Source: Paenibacillus paridis
GTDB taxonomy: Bacteria; Bacillota; Bacilli; Paenibacillales; Paenibacillaceae
Assembly (NCBI RefSeq): GCF_006345825.1
Contig: NZ_VCIX01000075.1
Span: forward strand, 1 to 64,000
Direction of reading: 5' to 3'
DNA: 64,000 nucleotides
Numbering within the stretch: position 1 is the first letter of the stretch; the number at the start of each line of letters is the position of its first letter. Both the position numbers and the translations under genes were made by a program. The notes below the pieces were generated by a model that saw only the letters and a program-made list of their open reading frames with translations, was not told where the DNA came from and made no database searches. Shown piece by piece: positions 55,142-64,000 of this stretch.

Positions 55142-56163
55142 GATACGGTCGTCTCCTTGGAGGTGGAAGCGGAGCCTGAGGAATAAATGCTGCGGACAAT
55201 ATCGTCGGTGTTCGTTTCAATAATTTTAATGTCGCGAATTTCGACACCGCCTACTACGGAAGCCAGCGCGTCCGATACGTTAACGGTATGCGGCAGCCAC
55301 ATTTTTGCTGTAACTTCATTTTCCATCGTCCATGAGACATCCAGGCTAGCGGTAAGCTCGCGCAGCTTCGCAAGCTGTGTATGGCCTGCGAATTGGAACT
55401 GAATCTCGCGCCCCTTGCTCCAGCGATTCTTGAGATCGTCCAGCCCTCCGTCATAGATAATCCGTCCGTCATCGAGCATGATGACCCGTTAGCAAAGCGC
55501 TTCGATATCCTGCAAGTCATGCGTCGTCAGCAAAATCGTCGTCCCCTGCTCCTTATTCATCTGCAGCAGGAAATCGCGAATTTCCGTCTTGACGACAATG
55601 TCGAGGCCAATGGTCGGCTCATCGAGAAACAAAATGGACGGGTTGTGCAGCAAGGAAGCAACCAGCTCGCAGCGCATCCGCTGGCCCAGGCTAAGCTTGC
55701 GAACGGGCCTGTTAAGCAAATCGCCAAGCTGCAGGCGCTCCACCAGTTCATTCAGCCGTTTGCGGAAGTCTGCCTCTGATACACGGTATACCTTGCGCAG
55801 CAGTTGGAAGGATTCAATTACGCCGATATCCCACCAAAGCTGGGATCGCTGCCCAAATACAACGCCAATGCCGTTGACGAATTTCTCGCGGTCTTTGAAT
55901 GGCACGTAGCCGTTCACTTTCAGTTCGCCCGAGGTCGGAACCAAAATGCCGGTCAGCATTTTGATCGTTGTCGACTTGCCGGCGCCATTCTCTCCAATAT
56001 AGCCGCATATTTCGCCCTGCGGAATTTGAAAGGAAATATCTTTAACCGCCGTTACCTCATTGTACTCGCGTTTAAACAAGTCCTTGAGTGCGCCGGATAA
56101 GCCTTCGCGGTTTTTCTGTACGCTGAATTGCTTGCGTAGATCCTTTACATCAATAGCTAGCAT
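55138..56163 (-). pseudogene. ABC exporter ATPase gene interrupted by an in-frame stop
   Basis: The gene would encode about 341 residues. It has Walker A YIGENGAGKSTTIKML, Q-loop FGQRSQLWWDIGV, signature LSLGQRMRCELVASLLHNPSILFLDEPTIGLD and the H-loop in LLTTHDLQDIEALC. A TAA at 55489-55491 then ends the 224-residue first part. The same frame resumes with RVIMLDDGRIIYDGG and runs to 55138. Relatives read CxR here, and a single A-to-T change of an AAA codon would explain the stop. All nucleotide-binding motifs lie before the stop, so a truncated ATPase might work. A sequencing error is also possible. Confidence 0.8.
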
Positions 56164-56720
56164 GTGGTTCTTATAGCCCCTCTCGCATCGACATTTCCTA
56201 GGAAATAGCGATCTTTATTTACCTAAAACGATAAAACTTGCTTCTGCATGTCGTTCAGCTTTATAATTTTATGATATGTAATCATACATTAGTTCACGCC
56301 TAGCGTAAACGGTTGAGCTTACCTATTTTGCCTCAGCTTTCGTTTGCTCATAAATATAAGTTACAAGCGTATCCGGCTGTAACCGTCCTAGGGCGGTAAA
56401 AGCTCGCTTCGCTTGAAATATAAGAAATCGAGTAAGCATCCAAACTTATTTCTTCTTATATTTTGAAATAAGCATCGTCTTATGCGTTCTTATATTTTTA
56501 GCGTAACCGGCTCCGCCCTCTTGTTTTAGTTGAGAAGCGGACCTTTCGCTATGCCATCCTTGCTCATGCTTACATTGAAATCCACCAGCTTTGCAAGCGT
56601 AAACGGCTGTTTTCTTCCTTTTGCGGAAAAAAGCTCTTTGCGCGGTGATCGATAAGAATTCCATTCTTATCGTTGAGACAAAAAGATTCAGCAGCATCTG
56701 AAAGGAGCACGTCTAACGAA
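56164..56720. other. gene-free, repeat-rich upstream region of the LCP gene
   Basis: No supported gene is present. The motif GCGTAAMCGGYT (or close variants) occurs at about 56303, 56367, 56501 and 56597, and TTCTTATATTTT-type elements recur in both orientations near 56417-56490. AGGGCGG and CCGCCCT near 56391 and 56513 form a wide dyad. The stretch should hold the LCP promoter and the leader of the divergent ABC operon. Confidence 0.5.
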
Positions 56721-57800
56721 ATGCCTAACGAGACGAACGAGACACCGAAAGCACCAAAAAACAAAAAAAAATGGAAATGGTTTTTCATCAGCCTATCGGT
56801 TATCCTGGGTGCGGCGATAGCCTTTGCGATTTACTGGTCGGTAGGCGTATATAACGCGCTGGACAACTTTAGCGATCCCGAAGCGACCAAGCCTCCCACG
56901 GAGGAAGCGCAAGAAACGCCCGTACCGATTCCGGAATGGGAAGGTACCGAGCGCGTCAATATTTTGCTGCTTGGCGGTGATGCCCGCGGCGTTGATGAAG
57001 GCCAGGTCGCCCGTTCAGATTCCATATTAGTCGCTTCGTTCGATCCCGTAACCAAAAAGGCCCATTTGTTCTCTGTGCTGCGCGATACTTATGTCAGCAT
57101 TGAAGGACATGGCAAGGGCCGCATCAATACGGCACTCGCATTAGGCGAATACCCGCTTGCCATGCAAACGGTTGGGGACCTGCTGGGACTCGACATTCAA
57201 TATTATGTTTATACCGATTTTGAGGGCTTTAAGCAGCTCATCGATACAATCGGCGGCATCTACTTCGATGTCGAGAAGGATATGCATTACACCGATAACG
57301 CAGACGGAAACCGCTACGATATCGATCTCAAGCAGGGCTATCAGCTGCTTGATGGGGACAAAGCGCTCCAATACGTTCGTTTCCGCCATGATGCGATGAG
57401 CGACTTTACGCGTACGGAGCGTCAGCGCAACTTCCTGCAGGCGGTCTCCAAGGAGCTTCAGTCCACTTGGAACATTATTCGGATGAAGAAGATATTAGAC
57501 AGCGTGCAGCCTTACGTCAAAATGAACATCAGCGTACCTGATATGCTCAAGCTTGGCCAGCTCGGCGTCAAAAGCCACGTAGCCAGCACAACTCAAATCC
57601 CGCCAATGGAACTGATCGCAGAGGATCGCGTCGGCGGTGCATCCGTTATCGGGATCAAGGATGAGGATGAGCTGCGCGCTTATGTTCAAATGACGCTGGA
57701 GCAGGACGATACCATCCCTGTACCAACGGAAACGCCTGTGCCTTCCGACGACTCTGGCGCTGGCAGTGGTGCAGCAGGTAATTCAAGCACAAAACAATAA
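56721..57800 (+). CDS. LytR-CpsA-Psr (LCP) family cell-wall glycopolymer ligase
   Basis: Membrane enzyme that transfers teichoic-acid-type glycopolymers from undecaprenyl carriers to peptidoglycan. The 359-residue protein has a basic cytoplasmic tail, one membrane segment (about 18-40; [19 protein letters not shown]), a Pro/Glu linker and the LCP domain (about 75-325). Key sites are [33 protein letters not shown] and [21 protein letters not shown]. The C-terminus is a Ser/Gly tail. I chose the ATG at 56721 with AAAGGAG 13 nt upstream, a longer gap than usual. An in-frame TTG lies 48 nt earlier. Confidence 0.9.
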   Translation: MPNETNETPKAPKNKKKWKWFFISLSVILGAAIAFAIYWSVGVYNALDNFSDPEATKPPTEEAQETPVPIPEWEGTERVNILLLGGDARGVDEGQVARSDSILVASFDPVTKKAHLFSVLRDTYVSIEGHGKGRINTALALGEYPLAMQTVGDLLGLDIQYYVYTDFEGFKQLIDTIGGIYFDVEKDMHYTDNADGNRYDIDLKQGYQLLDGDKALQYVRFRHDAMSDFTRTERQRNFLQAVSKELQSTWNIIRMKKILDSVQPYVKMNISVPDMLKLGQLGVKSHVASTTQIPPMELIAEDRVGGASVIGIKDEDELRAYVQMTLEQDDTIPVPTETPVPSDDSGAGSGAAGNSSTKQ

Positions 57801-57806
57801 ACGGCA

Positions 57807-57841
57807 AATACACGCAACAGTTATTTAGGGTTGCGTGTATT
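57807..57841 (+). terminator. terminator of the LCP gene
   Basis: AATACACGCAAC and GTTGCGTGTATT form a 12-bp perfect stem around an 11-nt loop and are followed by TTG(T)3. It begins 6 bp after the stop. Confidence 0.9.
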
Positions 57842-57883
57842 TTGTTTCCTTATCATCTACTTATTCTTGGGAGGCTTATGATC

Positions 57884-59197
57884 ATGACGATAAAACGACC
57901 AAATTCCGAAAAGCTATATGAGGAAGCGCTGCAGCACATTGTAGGCGGCGTCAATAGTCCTTCCCGCTCCTACAAAGCGGTAGGCGGCGGAGCGCCTGTA
58001 TTTATGAAAAAAGGAGAAGGCGCCTATTTCTGGGACGTCGACGATAACAAGTACATCGATTACTTGGCAGCCTATGGCCCCATTATTACGGGACATGCCC
58101 ATCCGCATATTACGGAAGCGATTGTTCGCGCTGCTCAGGACGGTACGCTGTACGGTACGCCGACTGAGCTTGAAATCAAGCTAGCCCGCATGCTGAAAGA
58201 AGCGATTCCTTCGCTCGATAAGGTTCGATTCGTCAATTCAGGAACGGAGGCCGTCATGACGACGATTCGCGTCGCTCGCGCCTATACGAAAAAATCGAAA
58301 ATCATTAAATTTGCCGGCTGTTACCATGGACACTCTGATCTTGTGCTCGTTGCCGCCGGTTCAGGTCCGTCTACGCTCGGCATTCCTGATAGCGCCGGCG
58401 TACCAGCGAGCATTGCCAGCGAGGTCATTACCGTTCCGTTTAACGATCTGCCTGCTCTGAAAGCCGCACTGGAGCGCTGGGGGCACGAGACAGCCGCTGT
58501 GATGGTCGAGCCTATTGTCGGCAACTTTGGCATGGTTATGCCGCACGAGGGCTTCCTGGAGGGTCTCTGCAAGCTCACCCGCGATGCAGGCGCGCTTGTC
58601 ATCTACGATGAGGTAATCAGCGCCTTCCGTTTCCATTACGGAGCTGCGCAAACTTACGTCGCTTTCCCTGACCATCAAGCGATTGAGCCCGACCTGACCG
58701 CACTTGGCAAAATTATCGGCGGCGGACTGCCCATCGGCGCTTATGGCGGCCGGCGCGAAATTATGGAACAGGTCGCTCCGCTGGGTCCCGCCTACCAGGC
58801 TGGGACAATGGCGGGCAATCCAGCCTCGATCTCCGCAGGCATCGCCTGCCTGGAGCTGCTGCAGGAGCCGGGCATCTATGACCGGATGAACGCGCTCGCT
58901 ACCAAGCTGGCAATCGGCTTGCATGCCGCTGCAAGGCAATATGGCATCCCGCTTACCATCAATCAAATTCGCGGCTCATTCTCGGCGCATTTCTGCGATC
59001 ATCCGATTACGAATTACGATGAAGCACAGGACACGGATGGGGAGCTGTTCGGCCGTTTCTTCAAGCTTATGCTGGATCAAGGCATTAACCTGGCTCCTTC
59101 TAAATACGAAGCTTGGTTTTTCACCACCGCGCACACTGAGGCCGATATCGATGAGACCATTGAAGCGATCAACTTCGCATTCTCTCAATTGAAATAA
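57884..59197 (+). CDS. hemL: glutamate-1-semialdehyde 2,1-aminomutase (HemL/GsaB type)
   Basis: PLP enzyme that converts glutamate-1-semialdehyde to 5-aminolevulinate for haem synthesis. The 437-residue protein has [58 protein letters not shown] and the PLP lysine in [17 protein letters not shown]. The AFRFHYG variant is like B. subtilis GsaB, so this may be the second, stand-alone copy, since no other hem gene is near. I start at the ATG at 57884, 9 nt from GGGAGG; an ATG at 57878 is only 3 nt away. Confidence 0.92.
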   Translation: MTIKRPNSEKLYEEALQHIVGGVNSPSRSYKAVGGGAPVFMKKGEGAYFWDVDDNKYIDYLAAYGPIITGHAHPHITEAIVRAAQDGTLYGTPTELEIKLARMLKEAIPSLDKVRFVNSGTEAVMTTIRVARAYTKKSKIIKFAGCYHGHSDLVLVAAGSGPSTLGIPDSAGVPASIASEVITVPFNDLPALKAALERWGHETAAVMVEPIVGNFGMVMPHEGFLEGLCKLTRDAGALVIYDEVISAFRFHYGAAQTYVAFPDHQAIEPDLTALGKIIGGGLPIGAYGGRREIMEQVAPLGPAYQAGTMAGNPASISAGIACLELLQEPGIYDRMNALATKLAIGLHAAARQYGIPLTINQIRGSFSAHFCDHPITNYDEAQDTDGELFGRFFKLMLDQGINLAPSKYEAWFFTTAHTEADIDETIEAINFAFSQLK

Positions 59198-59235
59198 GCG
59201 AGGAAGCGCGCGTTCAACAAATCCGACAACGATTA

Positions 59236-59287
59236 AATAGACCTATTCCATCCGCTTCATCAGAAGCAGAGGGAATAGGTCTATTTT
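59236..59287. terminator. bidirectional terminator after hemL
   Basis: AATAGACCTATTCC and GGAATAGGTCTATT form a 14-bp perfect stem around a loop that contains a further GCTTC/GAAGC hairpin, with TTTTTG after it. It separates hemL from the converging sugar dehydrogenase gene. Confidence 0.92.
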
Positions 59288-59310
59288 TGATGAGGCGATG
59301 CCTGAGCATG

Positions 59311-60471
59311 TTACTCAATAATCTTTAGCCGCAGCAATCGGTCATCGTTTTGGGACGGCGTGCCCCGACCATCGGTATTGTTCGTGATGACGTAGATGCG
59401 GCCATCTTTCATTTTCACATCACGCAGCCTGCCCTCTCCCTCGAAAATAACAGACATATCCTTTGTCGCCGGATCATAGCGGTAAAGCGCCCCTCCCACT
59501 AAGGTGGCGATCAGCATCCGATTATTTTCATCCATGGCCGCTCCTGAAGGGGCGATTGCCTTCTCGCCGGTATGAAAAATTGGCGTAATCATCCCCTCCT
59601 TCTCGGTACCTCCATAAATGTCGGGCCAGCCATAATTGCCGCCCGCTTCGATAATATTGATCTCGTCATGCCCGCCAGGATTGCCCGATGGGCCATGCTC
59701 GGTATTAAACATAATGTCCTCATGGTTCCATACCAGCCCCTGCGGATTCCGGTGACCATAGGAATATACGAAAGAACCCGGAAACGGATTATCTTCAGGA
59801 ACCTTGCCATCCAGCGTCATTCTTAAAATTTTGCCGGCCAGACTTCCCTTATCCTGTGCCAGCTCACGCTGCTGCGCATCGCCGGTCGTCACGTAGAGCT
59901 GCTCGTCTGGACCAATCGCCATGCGCCCTCCATCGTGATTCGACGCGCCTGGAATGCCTTCCAGCAACGGGCGTACCTCATCCCATTGCTCCCCGTTTTG
60001 CTTCAGGAGCACCACTCGGTTCAACGTCTGGCCTTTCTCCTCATACGTATGATAAGCATAGGCCAAGCGGGTCTTAGCAAAATCCGGCGCTAGCAGGAAG
60101 CCAAGAAAGCCGCCTTCCCCTGCATGTTTAACGTTTTTTTGCAAATTGACCGTTTGGCGCGTCATGCTGCTTCCATCAACTTTGACGATATTGCCTTCAC
60201 GCTCGCTAATATAGACGATATCTTGATCAAAGGCGATGACCCAAGGGATACGAAGCTCCTGTGCAAGCACCGTAAAGTCAGCCGTCTCCTCTTCTGGCTC
60301 TGCCGTTTCTTCGACCGGCATTGTTTCCGAGGGCTGTTCTGTTACCAGGCTCGTTGGCGCGTTCGTTGACGTCTGCGGCCCAGCGGACTCATTTGCTTCG
60401 CAAGCTGAAAGTATGCCCAGACATACCGTTGTCATAAGGATAGCGGCAAGCTTCTTTCCTGCTGTCTTCAT
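59311..60471 (-). CDS. PQQ-dependent soluble aldose dehydrogenase-like lipoprotein
   Basis: Beta-propeller protein of the soluble glucose dehydrogenase (Asd/YliI) family. A lipoprotein signal ends at GILSAC (Cys24). The propeller (about 70-386) shows the YISEREGNIVKVDG, DGGRMAIGPDEQLYVTTGD, YGHRNPQGLVWN and EHGPSGNPGGHDEINIIEAGGNYGWP landmarks. The last carries family metal/cofactor residues. Whether the organism makes PQQ cannot be seen here. I start at the ATG at 60469-60471 behind GGGGAG. Confidence 0.9.
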   Translation of the reverse strand: MKTAGKKLAAILMTTVCLGILSACEANESAGPQTSTNAPTSLVTEQPSETMPVEETAEPEEETADFTVLAQELRIPWVIAFDQDIVYISEREGNIVKVDGSSMTRQTVNLQKNVKHAGEGGFLGFLLAPDFAKTRLAYAYHTYEEKGQTLNRVVLLKQNGEQWDEVRPLLEGIPGASNHDGGRMAIGPDEQLYVTTGDAQQRELAQDKGSLAGKILRMTLDGKVPEDNPFPGSFVYSYGHRNPQGLVWNHEDIMFNTEHGPSGNPGGHDEINIIEAGGNYGWPDIYGGTEKEGMITPIFHTGEKAIAPSGAAMDENNRMLIATLVGGALYRYDPATKDMSVIFEGEGRLRDVKMKDGRIYVITNNTDGRGTPSQNDDRLLRLKIIE

Positions 60472-60518
60472 CTTATTCTCTCCCCTCTTAGTCGATCCGA
60501 TATCGCTTAAAACAGAGA

Positions 60519-60556
60519 AGGACAACAATTCTGCCAATCTCCCAGAATGCTGTCCT
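60519..60556 (-). terminator. probable terminator after the inositol-monophosphatase-like gene
   Basis: AGGACAACAATTCTG pairs with CAGAATGCTGTCCT with one bulge. On the minus strand TCTCTGTTTT follows. It lies 8 bp after the stop. Confidence 0.6.
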
Positions 60557-60563
60557 CCTTCTA

Positions 60564-61418
60564 TTAATCGTTCGCCTTCGCTTCCGCTAAGGCTGCAATA
60601 AGCTCTTCTTGAATAAGTCCGTTAGTAGCGGTTACGTTTCGAACACCCAAATCGTAGGGCTGGCCCGATGCGCTTGTGACGATGCCGCCGGATTCCTGTA
60701 CGAGCAGCGAGCCCGCTGCCAGATCCCAGCTGCTGAGCCCAATTTCCCAGAAGCCGCTTAAGCGTCCTGCTGCAACATAAGCCATATGCAGGGCCGCAGA
60801 GCCGGCAATCCGAAGGTTGCGCACCTGCGGGGCAACAGCCTGAATTCCTTTTAGGTTAAGCGGGAGCGCGTAATGATGATCCGCCGGCAAACCGGTCGCG
60901 ACCAAGCTAGCGCGCAGCGTCTCGTCTTTGGATACCTGCATTCTTTTGCCGTGGACGTAGGCTCCCTTGCCCTTCTCCGCGACAAACAGCTCATCCTTCA
61001 TCGGATCATAGACGACGCCAACGATAACCTCGCCGTTATGCGCGAGCGCGATGGATACGCAGAAGAACGGAAAGCCGTGAACGAAGTTGGTCGTCCCATC
61101 AATCGGGTCCACGATCCATAAATATTCGGCATCCCTTATATCCTCAAGCGCGCGTGCTGAAGCCTCAGGCCCCGGCTCCACTCCTTCTTCACCCAAAAAC
61201 GAGTGGTGGGGAAAATGCGTCATGATCAGCTTTTTGATTAATCGCTCCGAACCTTTGTCTACTTCTGTAACTAGGTCATGCGAGGAATACTTTATATCAA
61301 GGCTGGCATAGTTGCCTAGTTTTGTCTGAATCCATTCTCCTGCTTTGGACGCACAATTAATGGCGACAGCAGTAAAGCTTTTCCCGCCTACGACGGAAGC
61401 ATTGTTCTGGTCATTCAC
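60564..61418 (-). CDS. inositol monophosphatase family protein
   Basis: Magnesium-dependent sugar-phosphate or nucleotide phosphatase of the IMPase/SuhB family. The 284-residue protein has the metal motifs DLVTEVDKGSE, FLGEEGVEPG and WIVDPIDGTTNFVHGFPFFCVSIAL, and the C-terminal motif GLSSWDLAAGSLLVQESGG. The start is GTG at 61416-61418. The best Shine-Dalgarno-like string, GAGGGAAGAG, is further away than usual. It is followed by the sugar dehydrogenase gene on the same strand. The exact substrate is not determined by sequence. Confidence 0.92.
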   Translation of the reverse strand: MNDQNNASVVGGKSFTAVAINCASKAGEWIQTKLGNYASLDIKYSSHDLVTEVDKGSERLIKKLIMTHFPHHSFLGEEGVEPGPEASARALEDIRDAEYLWIVDPIDGTTNFVHGFPFFCVSIALAHNGEVIVGVVYDPMKDELFVAEKGKGAYVHGKRMQVSKDETLRASLVATGLPADHHYALPLNLKGIQAVAPQVRNLRIAGSAALHMAYVAAGRLSGFWEIGLSSWDLAAGSLLVQESGGIVTSASGQPYDLGVRNVTATNGLIQEELIAALAEAKAND

Positions 61419-61527
61419 AATCCATCACTCTTCCCTCTATGTAAATTCACGAACGATTGAATTCTCTGTTATCGTCTAATACGGTTCAAGCACCTATCAA
61501 GTTTCGCATATGAATATTTTCACAATA

Positions 61528-62346
61528 TCAAAATGATCGCAAGCCTTCAATAATTAATTGCCCAGCGAGTAGAAGCAGCGTCACCCTAAGCAGCCAAAGC
61601 AGCCCCTTGCCGCTCATCTTCACGGAGATTGCCGCTCCCAGCTTGCCGCCAATCCAAGCGCCAGGAACAAGCGCGAATACCAGCAGCCAATCGGTCTCCC
61701 CCAAGTACACATGCATGCCGCTCCCTAGTATGGAGGACAGAAAAATAACAAACATCGACGTTGCCGTCGCCATATGTGGCGGAAAACGAAAGAGCAGCAC
61801 CATTAAAGGCACGAACAGCGAGCCGCCGCCGATACCAAACAACCCCGACATTAATCCAACGCCAAGCCCAATAGCAAGCGCTGGGACAATGCCATAGCTA
61901 TAGGTGTGAACTTGACCTGATGCATCCGTCATTGTACGCACGATCGGCCACTGCTTCGAAAACGGTTTCATATAGTCACGAGCGATAAGAATGGACGCCA
62001 TCACCAGCATAAAAATACCAAATACGAGCTGAAACGTACCCGCAGGGAGCCGGCCCGTTAGCGCTGAGCCTACCATTGCGGCGGGACCACTCGTGATAAA
62101 AAATAACCAACCGCTGCGAAAATCGACGATTTTGCGTTTAGCATAGCTTAGCGTAGAGGCCAGTGCCGTCACGACAAGAACGGTCAGCGATATGCCAACG
62201 GCTGTAGCATGTCCGATCTCGCCTCCGGTAAGCACCGGGCCAATCAGCATGAGTACCGGAACAATAATAATGCCTCCGCCTAAACCGACAATGCTGCCGA
62301 ACATCGCTGCTACAACGCCTAGCAGTACAAGCAGTATCCATTCCAT
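61528..62346 (-). CDS. TauE/SafE-family sulfite/anion permease
   Basis: Integral membrane exporter of the TauE/SafE (DUF81) family, linked to sulfite, sulfoacetate or related anions. The 272-residue protein has about eight hydrophobic segments and the paired family motifs MFGSIVGLGGGIIIVPVLMLIGP and GLMSGLFGIGGGSLFVPLMVLLF. I start at the ATG at 62344-62346, 8 nt from AAGGTGATC. An open frame of 99 nt upstream lacks a site. It has no transport-partner genes nearby. Confidence 0.9.
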   Translation of the reverse strand: MEWILLVLLGVVAAMFGSIVGLGGGIIIVPVLMLIGPVLTGGEIGHATAVGISLTVLVVTALASTLSYAKRKIVDFRSGWLFFITSGPAAMVGSALTGRLPAGTFQLVFGIFMLVMASILIARDYMKPFSKQWPIVRTMTDASGQVHTYSYGIVPALAIGLGVGLMSGLFGIGGGSLFVPLMVLLFRFPPHMATATSMFVIFLSSILGSGMHVYLGETDWLLVFALVPGAWIGGKLGAAISVKMSGKGLLWLLRVTLLLLAGQLIIEGLRSF

Positions 62347-62407
62347 GTTGAGATCACCTTTTTGAGTTAATGGGACTTTGTTTGCTCCGCAGAGGCTCTT
62401 GCATGCA

Positions 62408-62434
62408 ATAACACCGCCAAGGATAGGCCTTGAC
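62408..62434 (-). terminator. hairpin downstream of uvsE
   Basis: CACCGTCAAGG and CCTTGGCGGTG form an 11-bp stem with a GU pair on the minus strand. No clean T-run follows, so it may be a weak terminator or 3' stabiliser. Confidence 0.45.
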
Positions 62435-62453
62435 GGTGCTTGCATGTGCCTGT

Positions 62454-63479
62454 TTAATGCTCAGCGGTTATTTCTATGCGCCCGTCGTCCAATACTTTCA
62501 CGCCGTTACCGCTCGCTTCCAATTGCTTAAAATCCTCAAGCAGCTTTATTAAAGCCTCATCCTTACTTTTCGCTTCCAGCATACAGTCCAAATATTCCGT
62601 ACTGCGGGCTGCTTTGCGCAAAAACTGCAGCAGCGGCTCCGCTTCCACAAAATCCGCATGCCCTCGCGGGTCGGAAGGGCTCTTCGGGCTGGATGCATGA
62701 ATTTTGGGAGGCAGCTGACTGGCCTCGGACAAGCCCAACCGCTCGCGTTCCTTCTGCCATGTGCGCTCGATACGCGGCCATAAGCCGTTGTACAGCTCAT
62801 CATCGTCGATATCGCCGGGATTGACCGCATGATGGTGGATATCCAGCACCATGGGAATTCCAACCTGCTCTGCCGCATCCAGCGTTTCGCGTGCATGAAA
62901 GGTTTTATCGTCATTCTCAAGCGTAACCCGGTGCTTCAGTCGAGGCGCTAAAGCACTGAACTGACGGATAAAGCGCTCACCCGCCACTCCCTTATCGCCA
63001 TAGGCTCCGCCCATATGTATGTTGCACTTCGTTGCTTCATCCAGCCCCATCGCTTCGAGCATTAGAACATGTGTAAGCAGATCCAGCTCTGACTTTCTTA
63101 GTACCTCTGCCCTGGGTGTACTAAACACACAAAAATGGTCCGGATGAAAAGAAACGCGGATGCCGTTTTTTTGCGCGAACTCACCAACCTCCCGAAATGC
63201 ATGCGCGAGGGCGGTGAACGGATTCCAATCCGCCAAATCCTCGTGGGTAGCCAGCGGAATTAGTTTGGATGAGAAACGGTACATTTGGATGCCGCTGCCT
63301 TTGCAATGCTTTAAAATACGCAGCGTGCTGTGCAAATTTTCCTCCGCAATTCTCTCCAGCCTCCGAATGCCCGCTTCGCGGTCGTCCAGCTTCGAAAAAT
63401 TAGCAAAGGTCATCGTTCTCGATGGAGAAGCATTTTCAAGCAGCAAACTCATGGCGACAAAACCTAATCTCACAATCAT
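62454..63479 (-). CDS. uvsE: UV damage endonuclease
   Basis: Nicks DNA 5' to UV photoproducts and some abasic lesions, starting alternative excision repair. The 341-residue TIM-barrel protein begins MIVRLGFVAMS and carries the metal-site residues in RFSSKLIPLATH, RVSFHPDHFCVFSTPR, CNIHMGGAYGDKG, LENDDKTF, VLDIHHHAVNPG and KIHASSPKSP. The start is 3 bp from the stop of the small upstream gene, so translation is likely coupled. UvsE is common in spore formers and acts during germination after UV exposure. Confidence 0.95.
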   Translation of the reverse strand: MIVRLGFVAMSLLLENASPSRTMTFANFSKLDDREAGIRRLERIAEENLHSTLRILKHCKGSGIQMYRFSSKLIPLATHEDLADWNPFTALAHAFREVGEFAQKNGIRVSFHPDHFCVFSTPRAEVLRKSELDLLTHVLMLEAMGLDEATKCNIHMGGAYGDKGVAGERFIRQFSALAPRLKHRVTLENDDKTFHARETLDAAEQVGIPMVLDIHHHAVNPGDIDDDELYNGLWPRIERTWQKERERLGLSEASQLPPKIHASSPKSPSDPRGHADFVEAEPLLQFLRKAARSTEYLDCMLEAKSKDEALIKLLEDFKQLEASGNGVKVLDDGRIEITAEH

Positions 63480-63482
63480 GGA

Positions 63483-63800
63483 TTAAGCCCTCTCTCCAAA
63501 AAACATCTCAAAGGCAAGAGCCGTCTGCACTCTCGCTTCTTCTTCAGTCAGCTTTCTCACGAGTTCCATCTCCACTTGTGTCACTTCTTCGCCTTGGAAG
63601 TTAATCTCGGCGATTGAAGCTAAAATGCGGACGATTGCGATTGCTTCGTTGCCAGGCGTGTAAGCAATAACCTTCTGGCCCGTTGGAAATACGCGAAAGC
63701 CGCTCTTCACCATTTTGCCCTTACCATACTCCAACAATTCATAAAGCTCTTGTTCGGACTTAAATTTGCACACAGAATTAAACTCAGTTGCAAAACCCAT
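63483..63800 (-). CDS. small conserved protein of unknown function upstream of uvsE
   Basis: A 105-residue cytoplasmic protein beginning MGFATEFNSVCKF, with KSGFRVFPTGQKVIAYTPGNEAIAIVRILA in the middle and a helical, charged C-terminus. The start of the sequence recalls small Bacillales proteins of the DUF2584 type, but I cannot confirm this. An excellent ribosome binding site (AAAGGAGG) lies about 7 nt before the ATG. Together with the 3-bp gap to uvsE this supports a real two-gene operon. Confidence 0.8.
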   Translation of the reverse strand: MGFATEFNSVCKFKSEQELYELLEYGKGKMVKSGFRVFPTGQKVIAYTPGNEAIAIVRILASIAEINFQGEEVTQVEMELVRKLTEEEARVQTALAFEMFFGERA

Positions 63801-63978
63801 ATATTTCCCCTCCTTTCAGTGGAATTTCTACCCTAACCTTCAAAGGGGAGGTTTCTACCCTGCCTTCAAAGGCTTTACTGCGTATGGCTTCATTACATGA
63901 GGCTTTACTACTGAACATTAAATACTTCAAACGTTATAAGCTTCACTACCCAATCTTCAAAACATTTCGAACCCACCC

Positions 63979-64000
63979 AAACCCTCCCTTCCAAGGGAGG
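63979..64000. terminator. partial hairpin at the right edge
   Basis: CCCTCCCTT and AAGGGAGG face each other around CC at the end of the window. This is probably the stem of a terminator for a gene beyond the edge. It is incomplete, so its direction cannot be judged. The stretch 63801-63978 holds no gene that I can see. Confidence 0.4.

Noticed and set aside
55138..55479. Independent 113-residue gene after the ATPase stop
   Set aside because: It is the in-frame continuation of the ATPase, has no ribosome binding site before its ATG, and resembles only the C-terminal part of such ATPases.

Overview
The window looks like chromosomal DNA of a spore-forming, Gram-positive bacterium of the Paenibacillus type. 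I infer this from the Bacillus-like pur operon order (purE-K-B-C-S-Q-L-F-M-N), strong AGGAGG ribosome binding sites, a LysM/GH18 spore-lytic-type enzyme, copper-amine-oxidase-N-domain surface proteins, lipoprotein SBPs and a LytR-CpsA-Psr protein. No species call is possible from sequence reading alone. I see no tRNA, rRNA, insertion sequence, prophage or CRISPR array.

Layout. 1-12.7 kb holds the purine operon on the minus strand. It is transcribed from a promoter near 12.65 kb that has a PurR-type double box and a guanine-class riboswitch in its leader. The operon is physically split between purC and purS by about 1.4 kb of non-coding DNA, mostly a 164-bp tandem array. A 123-bp tandem array follows purN. 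13.2-21 kb carries a spore-lytic-type GH18 enzyme, a nitroreductase, fused methionine sulfoxide reductase MsrAB, a secreted CuAO/PKD protein, a membrane coiled-coil protein overlapping a NAGPA-domain protein, proline dehydrogenase, and a 112-bp tandem array rich in perfect palindromes. 21.4-25.7 kb encodes 5-oxoprolinase PxpABC and a guanine/hypoxanthine permease behind a second purine riboswitch.

25.8-37.7 kb is an iron and sugar region. It has a Fur-box-controlled siderophore lipoprotein with a fused double permease (no ATPase), a GH4/GlcNAc-kinase pair with an AraC regulator, a TetR regulator, a PadR/CPBP-protease pair, and a second siderophore lipoprotein with an AraC-plus-binding-domain regulator, each behind its own Fur box. 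guaA follows. 40-47 kb has a MoxR/DUF58/transglutaminase operon and a polysaccharide deacetylase. 47-56 kb has RNA 2'-phosphotransferase KptA, a CuAO protein, a small membrane protein, an RND exporter, a Bcp peroxiredoxin, and an ABC-2 exporter whose ATPase gene carries an in-frame stop. 56-64 kb has an LCP protein, a HemL-type aminotransferase, a soluble sugar dehydrogenase, an inositol-monophosphatase-family enzyme, a TauE/SafE permease, UV-damage endonuclease UvsE and a small conserved protein.

How the parts fit. De novo purine synthesis, guanine/hypoxanthine uptake and GMP synthesis lie close together, and two of the three have purine-sensing leaders. Most gene pairs inside operons overlap by 1-23 bp. 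The most unusual material is non-coding: four different intergenic tandem or inverted-repeat elements with strong hairpin potential. In protein-coding DNA, the clearest oddities are a 29-residue repeat expansion inside the transglutaminase core and the broken ABC ATPase.
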